Positions 26,578 through 35,257 of a DNA stretch of 64,000 nt are shown here, piece after piece; the stretch's first letter is position 1; the number at the start of each line of letters is the position of its first letter. Source of the stretch: Flavobacteriaceae bacterium. Its GTDB lineage: Bacteria > Bacteroidota > Bacteroidia > Flavobacteriales > Flavobacteriaceae. The notes beneath the pieces were generated by a model. It did no database searches, was not told the DNA's origin, and saw nothing but the letters and a program-made list of their open reading frames with translations. A program made the translations under genes and the position numbers. The stretch covers positions 1-64,000 of the forward strand of contig JABDIV010000025.1 of NCBI GenBank assembly GCA_013003555.1, given 5' to 3'.

Positions 26578-27741
26578 ATGAGTGTTCTAAAACCGAAGTT
26601 TTACTCCTCAGTTGATCAGATCGAGAGCAGCTGTTGGCAAGCCTTAGGATGTGGTGATAACGTGTATTACACTCCCGAGTTTCTCAAAACTTTTGAAGCG
26701 GCCAACCATGATATCGAGTTCAATTACATTGTCGTTTTCCGGGGTGATGAACCAATTGCCTTCGCGAACACACAAATTGTGACCATTGGCATTGAAACTA
26801 TCACGAAGAACATCAAAATCAATCCTTCCTTAAAAAACATTATCAATAAAATATTCAGGCGAAGTCATATCAGAGTATTGTTTTGTGGAAATATTTTTTT
26901 AAGCGGTGAATATGGAACGTTTCTTCGCCACGGAGAAGATAAAATTGAAGCCTTTAATGCCCTGGCTTCGGCTGTGTCGATTTTGTCAAAAAAAACAAAA
27001 AAACTTCATGCTATTTTCGTTAAAGATTTCATGGAGGAGTCATTGTATATAACCCGTTTATTGGAGGATTATAATTATTCGGCCATGCATGTTGAACCTA
27101 ATATGATCATTCATCTCGATACCGAATGGCAGTCTTTTGAAGATTTTAAAAACGATCTGAAATCAAAGTATCGCGTTAAGGCAAACAAGGCAGACTCACA
27201 AAGTAATAGCCTTAAAGCTAAGATATTAGACCATAACGATATCTTGAAATACATGGATGAGTTACAGATTCTTTATGAGAATACCATCGCAAATGCAAAT
27301 TTCAACGCCCAGATACTTGATCTAAATACATATTCATATTTGAAATCAACTTACAATGAAGAATTCATTGTTCGTGGTTATTTTTATGACGGACATCTCG
27401 TTGGATTCTTATCTGCTATGATTAATGGGAACAATCTCGATGCACATTTCATCGGATTGAACTACGAATTGAATAAGCGACTCGCCATCTACCCCAGAAT
27501 TTTGAATGACTATGTCAGGTTGGGTATTGAACACCAAAGTCGTCAAATCAATCTGGGTCGTACAGCCTCTGAAATAAAAAGCACCTTAGGGGCAATCCCT
27601 GAAGATCTGACTTGTTATATAAGGCTTAAACGATGGCTTCCGAATAAAATAATTCAGCCATTCATAAAATCCGTAAAGATTAAGACATACCGGCAGCATC
27701 AGCCATTTAAAACAAAAAAAGAGGCCATATCAGCCTCTTAA
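26578..27741 (+). CDS. FemAB-like/GNAT-fold protein
   Basis: A 387-residue protein of the FemAB-like (peptidogalycan biosynthesis-like) acyltransferase group. The C-terminal half carries a GNAT-like acceptor region (GYFYDGHLVGFLSAMING, DAHFIGLNYELNKR, then INLGRTASEIKSTLG), which resembles the family signature in which an N-[LMF]GRTA-x-E-x-K segment follows the fold. The substrate is unknown; relatives include aminoacyl transferases for cell wall or lipid targets. There is no signal peptide, so it is cytoplasmic. The last codons and the stop lie within the terminator hairpin at 27719-27739, and the convergent DUF1761 gene begins 23 bases further on. Confidence 0.65.
   Translation: MSVLKPKFYSSVDQIESSCWQALGCGDNVYYTPEFLKTFEAANHDIEFNYIVVFRGDEPIAFANTQIVTIGIETITKNIKINPSLKNIINKIFRRSHIRVLFCGNIFLSGEYGTFLRHGEDKIEAFNALASAVSILSKKTKKLHAIFVKDFMEESLYITRLLEDYNYSAMHVEPNMIIHLDTEWQSFEDFKNDLKSKYRVKANKADSQSNSLKAKILDHNDILKYMDELQILYENTIANANFNAQILDLNTYSYLKSTYNEEFIVRGYFYDGHLVGFLSAMINGNNLDAHFIGLNYELNKRLAIYPRILNDYVRLGIEHQSRQINLGRTASEIKSTLGAIPEDLTCYIRLKRWLPNKIIQPFIKSVKIKTYRQHQPFKTKKEAISAS
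27719..27739. terminator. Terminator overlapping the end of the FemAB-like gene
   Basis: AAGAGGC (27719-27725), 7-base loop, GCCTCTT (27733-27739). A run of A precedes it and TTAATTTT follows, so it could work in both directions between the convergent genes. The hairpin lies within the last coding triplets and the first bases of the stop codon. Confidence 0.7.
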
Positions 27742-27764
27742 TTTTCTGAATATTCTCTTGTGAA

Positions 27765-28205
27765 TCATACCCAGGCATTGATCAATCCACCCATTAAAGC
27801 CATGGTTATTACCCAATAACCGACATTGATCAGTACATATTTAAATGTTTTCTGCTCAAACAAAGCGTTGGTGGCCAAAACAGGAAGTGCAACGAAAAGT
27901 CCTAACATTGAACCATGCAAAGCACCATGCTTAAAAGTTAAAAACGGTTCAACTCCATGCGGCATGTCAGGTGCTCCGCCTAGAAATACCTGAGGCCATA
28001 TAAAAAAAGCGAGTAAAAATGCCATGACAACAGCAAGACCATAGGTTTTGGCAGGATTCATCTCTTTGGCTTTTTCTTCGGTCATGCCGGTTTCCTTCAT
28101 CCACGCCGTTCCAAATACTTTGGGATTATACCAAATAAAACCTGTAACAAGGGGCAGGATTGCGGCCACGATCAACGCCAGCCAATTAATATCCATTTCT
28201 TCCAT
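27765..28205 (-). CDS. DUF1761-type small membrane protein
   Basis: A 146-residue inner membrane protein with four predicted helices (about 6-25, 55-72, 96-115 and 124-143). The N-terminal signature is INWLALIVAAILPLVTGFIWY followed by NPKVFGTAW, and the late HGALHGSMLGLFVALPVLA is typical of DUF1761. No function is established for the family. It has its own TAnnTTTG box at 28248-28255 and lies convergent to the FemAB-like gene. Confidence 0.8.
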   Translation of the reverse strand: MEEMDINWLALIVAAILPLVTGFIWYNPKVFGTAWMKETGMTEEKAKEMNPAKTYGLAVVMAFLLAFFIWPQVFLGGAPDMPHGVEPFLTFKHGALHGSMLGLFVALPVLATNALFEQKTFKYVLINVGYWVITMALMGGLINAWV

Positions 28206-28247
28206 TTTTGAATTAAATTAAGTTAGTTTTTGTTAATCCAAATTACA

Positions 28248-28255
28248 CAAATTTA
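28248..28255 (-). promoter_or_regulatory. -7 promoter box of the DUF1761 gene
   Basis: TAAATTTG on the minus strand, 42 bases before the ATG. The upstream TTG is not obvious. Confidence 0.45.
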
Positions 28256-28272
28256 TCTAAATGAAGCCTTTA

Positions 28273-28746
28273 TCACAGATCCTTGGGCCTTATTCCGTCT
28301 TTACGTATATTGGATTTAGTCAGGATGTTAAACCTTTCCGACTTGGGAAAAGTCGCTAGTTTAGCTCTTAATTCGGGTGATAGTCTGCCTAGTTTCCGTG
28401 TTTTTAAATCAATCCAGGAAAACAAGATTTCACTAAAGGCAAGATTTTGACCAGATTGGTTATAAAAATTGTGTTCAATCTTTATAAATTGGGCGTCCTC
28501 TGTCCATCCTACGATCTCCAGACTTACCCTAATCTGATCATTGAGGTCCATTTCCCTGAAATAATGAATATGTTCATAAAGGGCTATCGGGCCCAAACCC
28601 ATTCCTCTCATCGCTTCGAGACTTAAGCCCTGCTTCGAAAAAAACGACATTCTCGTGTGGCTCATAAAAGCGATGTAGGAGGCATTCCCGAGATGCCCGT
28701 TGGCGTCGAGGTCACCCCAGCGAATTTCAAATTCTTTAAAAAACAT
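28273..28746 (-). CDS. Acyl-CoA thioesterase (4HBT hotdog fold)
   Basis: A 157-residue single hotdog-fold protein. The signature EIRWGDLDANGHLGNASYI has the catalytic Asp (position 12-14 region) followed by the helix (YIAFMSHTRMSFF). Strands YFREMDLNDQIRVSLEI and FIKIEHNFYNQSGQNLAF complete the fold. Such enzymes hydrolyse acyl-CoA thioesters; chain length and aromatic preference are not predictable. It is divergent from yicC, and both promoters lie in the 109-base gap. Confidence 0.85.
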   Translation of the reverse strand: MFFKEFEIRWGDLDANGHLGNASYIAFMSHTRMSFFSKQGLSLEAMRGMGLGPIALYEHIHYFREMDLNDQIRVSLEIVGWTEDAQFIKIEHNFYNQSGQNLAFSEILFSWIDLKTRKLGRLSPELRAKLATFPKSERFNILTKSNIRKDGIRPKDL

Positions 28747-28764
28747 CTGTTTTAAGGTTTATTC

Positions 28765-28772
28765 CAAAGGTA
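28765..28772 (-). promoter_or_regulatory. -7 promoter box of the thioesterase gene
   Basis: TACCTTTG on the minus strand, 18 bases before the ATG; exact TAnnTTTG match. Confidence 0.5.
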
Positions 28773-28827
28773 CAATTCTGTCTTTTATGAACTCTCCTGG
28801 AATTCAATTTGCTTGGCTGATTTTGGT

Positions 28828-28835
28828 TATCTTTG
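28828..28835 (+). promoter_or_regulatory. -7 promoter box of the yicC-gmk-nadD operon
   Basis: TATCTTTG, exact match, 20 bases before the yicC ATG. A TTG at 28809-28811 lies 16 bases upstream, slightly closer than the usual 19. Confidence 0.55.
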
Positions 28836-28855
28836 ACCAATCTTAAGATTTTCAA

Positions 28856-29713
28856 ATGATACGATCAATGACCGGTTATGGTAAAACCGTTTTACAACTT
28901 CCAAATAAAAAATTAACCATCGAGATCAAATCACTTAACAGTAAAAATCTCGATCTAAATGCCAGAATGCCATCGGTTTACCGCGGAAAAGAATTGGATA
29001 TACGTAAGATAATCGCCAAAGCGTTGGTTCGTGGTAAAATCGATTTCAGCTTATATCTTGAAACCACTGGTGAAGCGACAACATCCGAAGTCAATAAAAA
29101 TACTGTGTTAGCATATATGCACCAGCTTCGGGACCTTGTTGAGGCTGAAGAAGTGGATTTGCTTCAAATGGCAATACGGATGCCCGATGCGGTTGTGACC
29201 GACCGAAAGGATATCGATGAAGAGGAATGGGGTGCTATTAAACAAGAAATCGAGAAAGCGTTAGAGAATATCCACGCCTATAGAACCCAGGAAGGGGGAG
29301 CGCTTGAAAATGACTTCAGAATTCGAATAACCAACATTTCTTCCCTTCTGGAAGCCGTAATTGAGATGGACCCCGAGCGCGTTGAAGGCGTTCGTGCACG
29401 CATACGAAAAGGTATTGATGAGCTCAAGGAAAAGATCGATGAAAACCGATTTGAGCAGGAGTTGATTTATTACATAGAAAAATTCGATATAACCGAAGAA
29501 AAAGTTCGGTTAAAAAATCATTTGGAATACTTTAAATCAAGCCTTGATAGTCCGGATTCCAATGGAAAGAAACTCGGCTTCATTTCTCAGGAAATCGGCC
29601 GTGAGATCAATACGATTGGTTCTAAAGCCAATTATGCACCTATGCAAAAACTCGTCATACAGATGAAGGATGAATTAGAAAAGATCAAGGAGCAATTACT
29701 CAATGTTCTTTAA
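28856..29713 (+). CDS. yicC: YicC/YloC family endoribonuclease
   Basis: A 285-residue YicC-type protein. The N-terminus MIRSMTGYGK and the adjacent IEIKSLNSKNLDLNARMP are diagnostic. The C-terminal DUF1732 half has KLGFISQEIGREINTIGSK and a terminal helix. YicC proteins are RNA-cleaving enzymes involved in RNA turnover. The gene heads an operon with gmk (34 bases to its ATG) and nadD. A yicC-gmk pairing is widespread, and nadD commonly follows in this phylum. Confidence 0.95.
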   Translation: MIRSMTGYGKTVLQLPNKKLTIEIKSLNSKNLDLNARMPSVYRGKELDIRKIIAKALVRGKIDFSLYLETTGEATTSEVNKNTVLAYMHQLRDLVEAEEVDLLQMAIRMPDAVVTDRKDIDEEEWGAIKQEIEKALENIHAYRTQEGGALENDFRIRITNISSLLEAVIEMDPERVEGVRARIRKGIDELKEKIDENRFEQELIYYIEKFDITEEKVRLKNHLEYFKSSLDSPDSNGKKLGFISQEIGREINTIGSKANYAPMQKLVIQMKDELEKIKEQLLNVL

Positions 29714-29747
29714 AAAAAATGACCTTCAAAACTCAAAATAGTTTTTG

Positions 29748-30341
29748 ATGAATAACGGTAAACTCGTCGTGTTTTCGGCCCCCTCAGGTTCAGGAAAAAC
29801 AACCATTGTTAAACACTTACTCAAACAAGAAGAATTAAACCTTGAATTTTCGATTTCGGCCACTTCACGAGTGAAGCGAGGTGAAGAGATTGAAGGTCAG
29901 GATTATTATTTCCTGGACATCGAGGAATTCAAAGACAAAATCAGAACCGATGCTTTTCTCGAGTGGGAAGAAGTATATCGCGATAATTTCTATGGCACCT
30001 TAAAAAGTGAGGTCGAGCGCATTTGGGCAAATGGTAAGCATGTGATCTTTGATATCGATGTGTCTGGCGGACTTCGGATAAAGCGCAAATTTCCGGATAA
30101 AACACTTGCTGTTTTCGTCAGGCCCCCGAGCATAGACGAATTGAAGATCAGGTTGAAAAAACGGAAAACCGAAGATGAGCATAAAATCAATATGCGAATC
30201 GCAAAAGCATCGGCCGAATTGGCAACGGCTCCTCTTTTTGATGTGGTAATTGAAAACGATGAGCTTGAAAAGGCATTAGAGGAATCATATCTTACAGTCA
30301 GTAATTTTCTTAATTCAAATGGAGAAGCAGGGGAAAGGTAA
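29748..30341 (+). CDS. gmk: Guanylate kinase
   Basis: A 197-residue guanylate kinase, converting GMP and ATP to GDP and ADP. The P-loop SAPSGSGKTT lies at residues 9-18. The GMP-binding region SATSRVKRGEEIEGQDYYF and the lid RLKKRKTEDEHKINMR are intact. I use the ATG at 29748 rather than the TTG directly before it. The 3' end overlaps nadD by 23 bases, implying translational coupling. Confidence 0.96.
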   Translation: MNNGKLVVFSAPSGSGKTTIVKHLLKQEELNLEFSISATSRVKRGEEIEGQDYYFLDIEEFKDKIRTDAFLEWEEVYRDNFYGTLKSEVERIWANGKHVIFDIDVSGGLRIKRKFPDKTLAVFVRPPSIDELKIRLKKRKTEDEHKINMRIAKASAELATAPLFDVVIENDELEKALEESYLTVSNFLNSNGEAGER

Positions 30342-30921
30342 AAAAATAGGTTTGTTTTTCGGGTCATTCAATCCAATACACATCGGTCATTTGGTGATTG
30401 CCAATCATCTCGCCGAGTATTCTGATCTTGATCAGGTTTGGTTTGTGATCACCCCGCATAGTCCGTTTAAAGCAAAGCGATCCTTGCTTGAGGATCATCA
30501 TCGCTATCAAATGGTAAACCGGGCTGTCGAAAATTATCAAAGGCTGAGAGCCTGTGATATTGAGTTTGGCCTGCCGCAACCCAATTACACCATCAATACC
30601 ATGACCTATCTTCAGGAGAAATATCCCAATGACGAATTTGCTTTAATCATGGGTGCTGATAATCTGAAGAGTTTTCATAAATGGAAAAATTATGAGCTTC
30701 TTATTTTAGAGCACGATATTTATGTATACCCGCGTTTGAGTGATCACGGTGAAAAATCAGATCTTTTTGATCATGACCGCGTTAAACACATAAATGCACC
30801 AATAATGGAGATATCGTCAACGTTTATTCGACAAGCAATTAAGGAAGGAAAACAGGTACGACCAATGTTACCTGAAAATGTTTGGGTTTATCTTGATGAA
30901 ATGAACTTCTATAAAAAATAA
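30319..30921 (+). CDS. nadD: Nicotinate-nucleotide adenylyltransferase
   Basis: A 200-residue nucleotidyltransferase of NAD synthesis, joining nicotinate mononucleotide and ATP. The signature HIGH lies at residues 21-24 within GSFNPIHIGHL. The second motif ISSTFIRQAI near the end completes the active site. Its start lies inside gmk. The gene is last in the yicC operon and is followed at once by a strong hairpin terminator. Confidence 0.95.
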   Translation: MEKQGKGKKIGLFFGSFNPIHIGHLVIANHLAEYSDLDQVWFVITPHSPFKAKRSLLEDHHRYQMVNRAVENYQRLRACDIEFGLPQPNYTINTMTYLQEKYPNDEFALIMGADNLKSFHKWKNYELLILEHDIYVYPRLSDHGEKSDLFDHDRVKHINAPIMEISSTFIRQAIKEGKQVRPMLPENVWVYLDEMNFYKK

Positions 30922-30946
30922 ATCCCGGTTGAAAAAACCGGGATTT
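30920..30946. terminator. Bidirectional terminator after nadD
   Basis: A perfect 11-bp stem, AAATCCCGGTT and AACCGGGATTT, with loop GAAAA. It lies between convergent genes and has A/T-rich flanks on both sides. Confidence 0.8.
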
Positions 30947-30958
30947 AGAATTCGTATT

Positions 30959-31546
30959 TTATTTTACAACGGGTTCGTCGTCATCACCTCCCCCAGAAGT
31001 ACATCCATTTAACAGGGCTTCAACAAACATCGCCCAGCTATTGCCGTCGAACTCTGTACCCGAAGCCCAGGCGGTCTCACCTCCTGTTGGTCCGGTGACT
31101 TCAGCGTGTGCCGCAAAACAGAAATCCTCTAGCAGATATTCAATCGGGAATTCATAAACCACTTCATTCACGCCTTCTGAATGTTCAGAAGAATGCTCAA
31201 AATGGCCGATTTTTGGATTACCAGATCCGGTTGTTGGAATCTGCTCACATTCGCCAAGGCTTAAATGGGTGGCTCCAATGGTCCAGTCGGGGCCGGCCGA
31301 ATAGGTAATTTTCAATAGGCCATCGATGGTTTCGGCAGTAACCAAGCCTGCAATATGATTTTGTCCGGCAATCAATTCAACCTCGAGACAATTCTCGCCT
31401 TCACGTGTTAAGGCATTATCTACCTTAGCTTCATAAACTTTAAATAAATTCTCACTGGTTAATTGGTCGGGCTCAGTTTGCTCGGTTGTGCAACCCATTA
31501 CCACTATTGCCAAAGATGAGAGGATAAAAATGGAAAATTTCTTCAT
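30959..31546 (-). CDS. Lipoprotein with a beta-rich domain shared by two other genes here
   Basis: I start at the ATG at 31546 (MKKFSIFILSSL), giving a 195-residue lipoprotein with lipobox VVMGC (Cys19). The mature domain has the pattern IAGLVTAETIDGLLKITYS, then an aromatic WTIGATHL, GNPKIGHF, a central VVYEFPIEYL, FCFAAHAEV and the end motif ETAWASGTEFDGNSWAMF. This pattern recurs in many Bacteroidota surface proteins. It is also related to the lipoproteins at 31716 and 56840 in this window. The function is unknown; localisation to a membrane is inferred from the lipobox. A terminator from nadD faces its 3' end. Confidence 0.7.
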   Translation of the reverse strand: MKKFSIFILSSLAIVVMGCTTEQTEPDQLTSENLFKVYEAKVDNALTREGENCLEVELIAGQNHIAGLVTAETIDGLLKITYSAGPDWTIGATHLSLGECEQIPTTGSGNPKIGHFEHSSEHSEGVNEVVYEFPIEYLLEDFCFAAHAEVTGPTGGETAWASGTEFDGNSWAMFVEALLNGCTSGGGDDDEPVVK

Positions 31547-31671
31547 AACTAATATATTTAAGTAGGTTAAGACTTTAAACATACAACTATATCCGTGAAA
31601 AACACTTTTTATTCGACAAACGAACCTAAAATGTAAGCGTTTTCTGAATGCGTTTCGATGAAGTACAAAAA

Positions 31672-31693
31672 AAGCCAGCTAAAAAGCCGGCTT
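31672..31693 (-). terminator. Terminator of the second small lipoprotein gene
   Basis: Arms AAGCCAGC and GCCGGCTT (one mismatch) around a 6-base loop, with T-run on the minus strand. It lies 23 bases after the stop at 31716. Confidence 0.7.
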
Positions 31694-31715
31694 AGATTAG
31701 TAAACTGTTTATTTA

Positions 31716-32249
31716 TTATTGCTTCTGAAGGCATTCTTTTGCAAATTCTGGAGCATAACTCATGTCCGAATCTGGTAATTGGATTCCTTCAACAAAAATG
31801 GTTTCCTTGATCTTGCCGTTCTTGATTATCAATTTAGGCATGAGACAATAAATACCGTTAATATCATCAATTGCAAAATTGAAATCCGCGAGATAAATAT
31901 CATCATTAAAAGTCTCGGTCTGTACATATTTACCCGAGGCAAAAATGTCTGGCTGTTGGGTATCGATTTGAGAAACAGGACCGAAGAACATCTTCGCATC
32001 ACTAATCTTCCAATACTTTGTCTTGTACCTAATGGTCAACCAGCCCGTTTTGTGATTAACGAAACTTTCAATAGTACCTCTATAAACGCCTTTCTCGTTT
32101 ACAAGGTATGCTACAGAGCAAGATGCATCTGCCTTAACACTTCTGGTGTTAAGTTCATCCTGACTGTTAAAATCATCATTGTTAATGCTGTCAACGCTGC
32201 ACGAAGTTACGAATAAGGCAAGCGCAAAAATGTAAAGTAGTTTTTTCAT
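31716..32249 (-). CDS. Small lipoprotein, related to the neighbouring gene
   Basis: I use the ATG at 32249 (MKKLLYIFALALFVTSC), which gives a 177-residue lipoprotein with Cys17 in TSCSVD. The adjacent upstream ATG codon at 32252 is a possible alternative. The mature protein carries the strand pattern GVYRGTIESFVNHKTGWLTIRY with ISDAKMFFGP, weakly like the domains of the genes at 30959 and 56840 (GxI, then TIxY, then a W/Y-x-x-x-A/T-x-x-x-G). No function can be given. A hairpin terminator follows the gene. Confidence 0.65.
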   Translation of the reverse strand: MKKLLYIFALALFVTSCSVDSINNDDFNSQDELNTRSVKADASCSVAYLVNEKGVYRGTIESFVNHKTGWLTIRYKTKYWKISDAKMFFGPVSQIDTQQPDIFASGKYVQTETFNDDIYLADFNFAIDDINGIYCLMPKLIIKNGKIKETIFVEGIQLPDSDMSYAPEFAKECLQKQ

Positions 32250-32426
32250 CATATAGTAAATTTGGGGTTTACAGGTCAAAAGTACTTCAGGGTTTGAATA
32301 TCTGTTAATAATTACGATAAGCGGCTCGAAAATTCGTTAATCTTACACCCTAACAGTCAAATGGAATAAATTAATCGATAATCGGCACCATGACCCAGTA
32401 AAGTCCTGTTTTACAGGATATTAACG

Positions 32427-32456
32427 AAAAAGGCCGGTATATTTACCGGCCTTTTT
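32427..32456 (-). terminator. Terminator of the Kbp gene
   Basis: A perfect 13-bp stem AAAAAGGCCGGTA and TACCGGCCTTTTT around TATT. It lies 19 bases beyond the stop of the gene at 32475. Confidence 0.85.
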
Positions 32457-32474
32457 ACTTTATTTTGGTCTTGT

Positions 32475-32960
32475 TTATGCTTTGATATGGGGTATACGTA
32501 ATACCTGGCCAGGGTAAATCTTATCAGGATCACTAAGCATTGGCTTATTAGCCTCAAAAATTACCGGATACTTCATGGGGTCACCATAATATTTTTTGGA
32601 GATTTTACTCAATGAATCACCGCTTACAACAGTATGGAACTGCGCTTCAGGTTCGGTATGCTGGACGCTCATTTGATCGTCAACGGCTGCAATGCCTTCA
32701 GAATTCCCGACAACCAGAACGATTTTTTCACGTGTTGATTGATCATAGGCCGCACCGCGAACCGTCGCCTTATCATCATCGATATGAATATTGAGATTCT
32801 CAACTTTTAACTGGAGATCGTGAATGGTTTCTTTAAGACGTGCTGCAGCAGCCTCCTCAGCTTTGAGTTCAGCCTCAGCAGCCTTATTGGCTTCTTTCGC
32901 GCCTGATTTAACTCCGAATATTGCTGTTCCCGCATTTTTAATGAATGAAAATAAACTCAT
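32475..32960 (-). CDS. kbp: Potassium-binding protein Kbp homologue (BON plus LysM)
   Basis: A 161-residue cytoplasmic protein with no signal peptide. An N-terminal amphipathic part (MSLFSFIKNAGTAIFG) and an Ala/Lys-rich coil to about residue 45 lead into a BON domain (NLNIHIDDDKATVRG through GIAAVDDQM). The LysM domain follows (FHTVVSGDSLSKISKKYYG, EANKPMLSDPDKIYPGQVL). Both domains align in order and wording with E. coli YgaU/Kbp, which binds potassium and is induced by osmotic stress. The length also matches E. coli Kbp, apart from a longer coil. It stands alone with its own terminator. Confidence 0.88.
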   Translation of the reverse strand: MSLFSFIKNAGTAIFGVKSGAKEANKAAEAELKAEEAAAARLKETIHDLQLKVENLNIHIDDDKATVRGAAYDQSTREKIVLVVGNSEGIAAVDDQMSVQHTEPEAQFHTVVSGDSLSKISKKYYGDPMKYPVIFEANKPMLSDPDKIYPGQVLRIPHIKA

Positions 32961-33160
32961 ATTATATAGTGTTTAAAGGGTTAATGCTTAATCCTGTAAA
33001 GGTCTCAAAAAATAGACTGATTTGCAATGTTTGTTAACAATTAATAGCGCTTAAATATCTATATCGTAGGAACCCGAATTAAATGATTAAGTCATATAAT
33101 GAAGAAATGGCCCCGGATACTACCAAAGGCCAAATCTTAACTAACTAACCAACCAAAAAT

Positions 33161-34105
33161 TTATTTTCTTGTATTTTTCCTTGGATTGTCCTTTTTATCA
33201 GTTTTCTGACGTCTCAGCTTATCGCCAGCCGATTTAGACTTATCCCAACTACCATCGTCTAACCTTAGATATTGGATATATCCTCGGCCGGTAAATTCAT
33301 AAAACGTTCCTGAATCAGTATGATATAATTCAATTAGTTGATCTGTAATAACATTCAACTCAAAAAATTCATCCGCGAAAAAATCGTAATCCAGGGTGAG
33401 CGTTTTGAGATACATATTACCCGAGATATCGCCCACACCATATACACCGGTATAATCCCAATACAATTCATCGACTGGCGTTCCAACACTATCCTGCGAA
33501 CTTCTGAACGTTGAATCATTACCCCCCGCTAAGAATTGAAGAAAATTCTCATAGTCAAATTCATTTATCGCTCCTACATCACTGGTAAATGTTTTTTCCC
33601 AGGCCTCATACTCCTGCAAAAAATAATGAATGTTCTCATAAAAAACCAGATCATAATCGAAAGTGTTTCTTTGATAGCCATGGAGGAAATAAGAAGTGTC
33701 ATTAAATGGATTGTACAGTTCTATTGTATTAGAGTCGATTTGATAAACATCGAAGGTTTCATAACCGTCCAGATCGTGATAAACATCAAGAATCATATCA
33801 TAGGCGTCGTAGGTTCCGATTGAAATCCCAAATCCACCTCCCTGACTGCCTATTCCAACCAGATTGTTGTTTGCATATACAATTCCATTTCTAAAAGATA
33901 TTGTGAACGCTTTTTGTAAAAAAGGCGTTTGTCCATAACCAATTGTTTGATTGATATCGACATACCATAATTCGTAAGAGTTTAGTAATTGATTAAGAGA
34001 AATCGATGGTCTGTTATCGAAATCATCAACGACAACTTCGGTATAACACGATGTAAATAACAACGAGACCAAAGCTATTCCTGAAAGTAGTTTAATTGTT
34101 TTCAT
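33161..34105 (-). CDS. Conserved flavobacterial lipoprotein of unknown function
   Basis: A 314-residue lipoprotein. The signal peptide ends at LLFTSCYTE, with Cys20. Conserved features are the opening LNSYELWYVDINQT, AFTISFRNGIVYANNNLVGIG, YDLVFYENIHYFLQEYEAWEKT, LKTLTLDYDF and FYEFTGRGYIQYLR. The last 30 residues are strongly basic. From memory, relatives in Flavobacteriaceae are often labelled nicotinic acid mononucleotide adenyltransferase, probably through confusion with the nearby nadD. None of the HxGH or ISSTxIR signatures is present, so that name should not be copied. The true role is unknown. Confidence 0.7.
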   Translation of the reverse strand: MKTIKLLSGIALVSLLFTSCYTEVVVDDFDNRPSISLNQLLNSYELWYVDINQTIGYGQTPFLQKAFTISFRNGIVYANNNLVGIGSQGGGFGISIGTYDAYDMILDVYHDLDGYETFDVYQIDSNTIELYNPFNDTSYFLHGYQRNTFDYDLVFYENIHYFLQEYEAWEKTFTSDVGAINEFDYENFLQFLAGGNDSTFRSSQDSVGTPVDELYWDYTGVYGVGDISGNMYLKTLTLDYDFFADEFFELNVITDQLIELYHTDSGTFYEFTGRGYIQYLRLDDGSWDKSKSAGDKLRRQKTDKKDNPRKNTRK

Positions 34106-34221
34106 CTGTTCGCTTTTTATGATTAATCTTTTAAGATGGATTGATATCTATGTCATTCAAATTGCATGCCAAAAACACAGTTACTTAATTTTCAGACAAT
34201 TACAAACCCTCATAAAAATTG

Positions 34222-34229
34222 TACTTTTG
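34222..34229 (+). promoter_or_regulatory. -7 promoter box of gpsA
   Basis: TACTTTTG, exact TAnnTTTG match, 21 bases before the ATG. The upstream TTG is not found. Confidence 0.5.
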
Positions 34230-34250
34230 ACCAAAGAATAGTTAGCAGCC

Positions 34251-35252
34251 ATGGCATCTCAATATAAATATGCTGTTTTTGGAGGTGGAAGCTGGGCAAC
34301 AGCCATCGTGAAAATGCTTTGTGAGAATCTTGAAGAAGTTGGATGGTATATGCGCAGTGTGTATACCAAAGAACACTTGGAAAAGCACAGGCATAATCCA
34401 AGCTATTTGAGTTCTGTTGAGTTTAATTTGGAACAATTGAAGCTCACAAATGACATTGACGAAATGGTCAACTATGCAGATATTTTGATATTTGTCATAC
34501 CTTCTGCCTTCATGCATTCTGAAATCGAAAAGATTAGCACTGATTTTTCTTCCAAAATCATTGTTTCTGCGGTTAAAGGGATTATTCCGGAGTCAGGCTT
34601 GCTGGTGGGCGAGCATTTCCACGACATACATAATATCCCATTCAATCATATTGCGGTTATCGCCGGACCTTGTCATGCTGAAGAGGTCGCCCTCGAACGC
34701 CTGTCCTATCTCACTATTTCCTGTGCCGACCAAGATATTGCTCAGGAAATTGCCAATCAGGTATCCAGCTCCTATATCCGAACAAAAATAAGCGACGATG
34801 TTATCGGTATTGAATACGCCGTCATGTTGAAAAATATCTATGCTATCGCCGCTGGAATAGCTCATGGCTTAGGGTACGGCGATAATTTTCAAAGTGTATT
34901 GATGAGCAATGCCATCAGAGAGATGAAACGCTTTATCAATAAAATGCACAAAATGAAAAGGAATATTAATAATTCGGCTTATTTGGGAGATCTCCTCGTA
35001 ACCGGTTATTCTACATTCTCCCGAAATCGGATGTTTGGAAATATGATCGGTAAGGGTTATACTGTAAAGTCGGCGATGATGGAAATGAATATGGTAGCCG
35101 AAGGTTATTATGCAACCAAAAGCGCTCAAATTCTCAATCAGAAGAACGAGAGTAAAACGCATTTACCCATTATCAAGGCGGTTTACGAAATTCTCTATGA
35201 AGGAAGAAGCCCGAAATGGGTTTTTCAGAAATTAACCGAAAAACTCGATTGA
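34251..35252 (+). CDS. gpsA: Glycerol-3-phosphate dehydrogenase (NAD(P)+)
   Basis: A 333-residue GpsA that reduces dihydroxyacetone phosphate to sn-glycerol-3-phosphate for phospholipid synthesis. The N-terminal Rossmann motif reads FGGGSWATAIVK. The catalytic lysine lies in VMLKNIYAIAAGIAHGLGYG. The family signature NAIREM and the later LGDLLVTGYST are present. It ends 5 bases from the convergent pheS stop. The first of the usual two glycines in GxGxxG is visible as GGGSW. Confidence 0.93.
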   Translation: MASQYKYAVFGGGSWATAIVKMLCENLEEVGWYMRSVYTKEHLEKHRHNPSYLSSVEFNLEQLKLTNDIDEMVNYADILIFVIPSAFMHSEIEKISTDFSSKIIVSAVKGIIPESGLLVGEHFHDIHNIPFNHIAVIAGPCHAEEVALERLSYLTISCADQDIAQEIANQVSSSYIRTKISDDVIGIEYAVMLKNIYAIAAGIAHGLGYGDNFQSVLMSNAIREMKRFINKMHKMKRNINNSAYLGDLLVTGYSTFSRNRMFGNMIGKGYTVKSAMMEMNMVAEGYYATKSAQILNQKNESKTHLPIIKAVYEILYEGRSPKWVFQKLTEKLD

Positions 35253-35257
35253 CCCTA

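Noticed and set aside
31779..32216. 145-residue plus-strand frame opposite a small lipoprotein
   Set aside because: The lipoprotein has a signal peptide, lipobox and terminator; the antisense frame has none.
33137..33155. TAACTAACTAACC short tandem pattern
   Set aside because: Too short and degenerate to call a repeat array.
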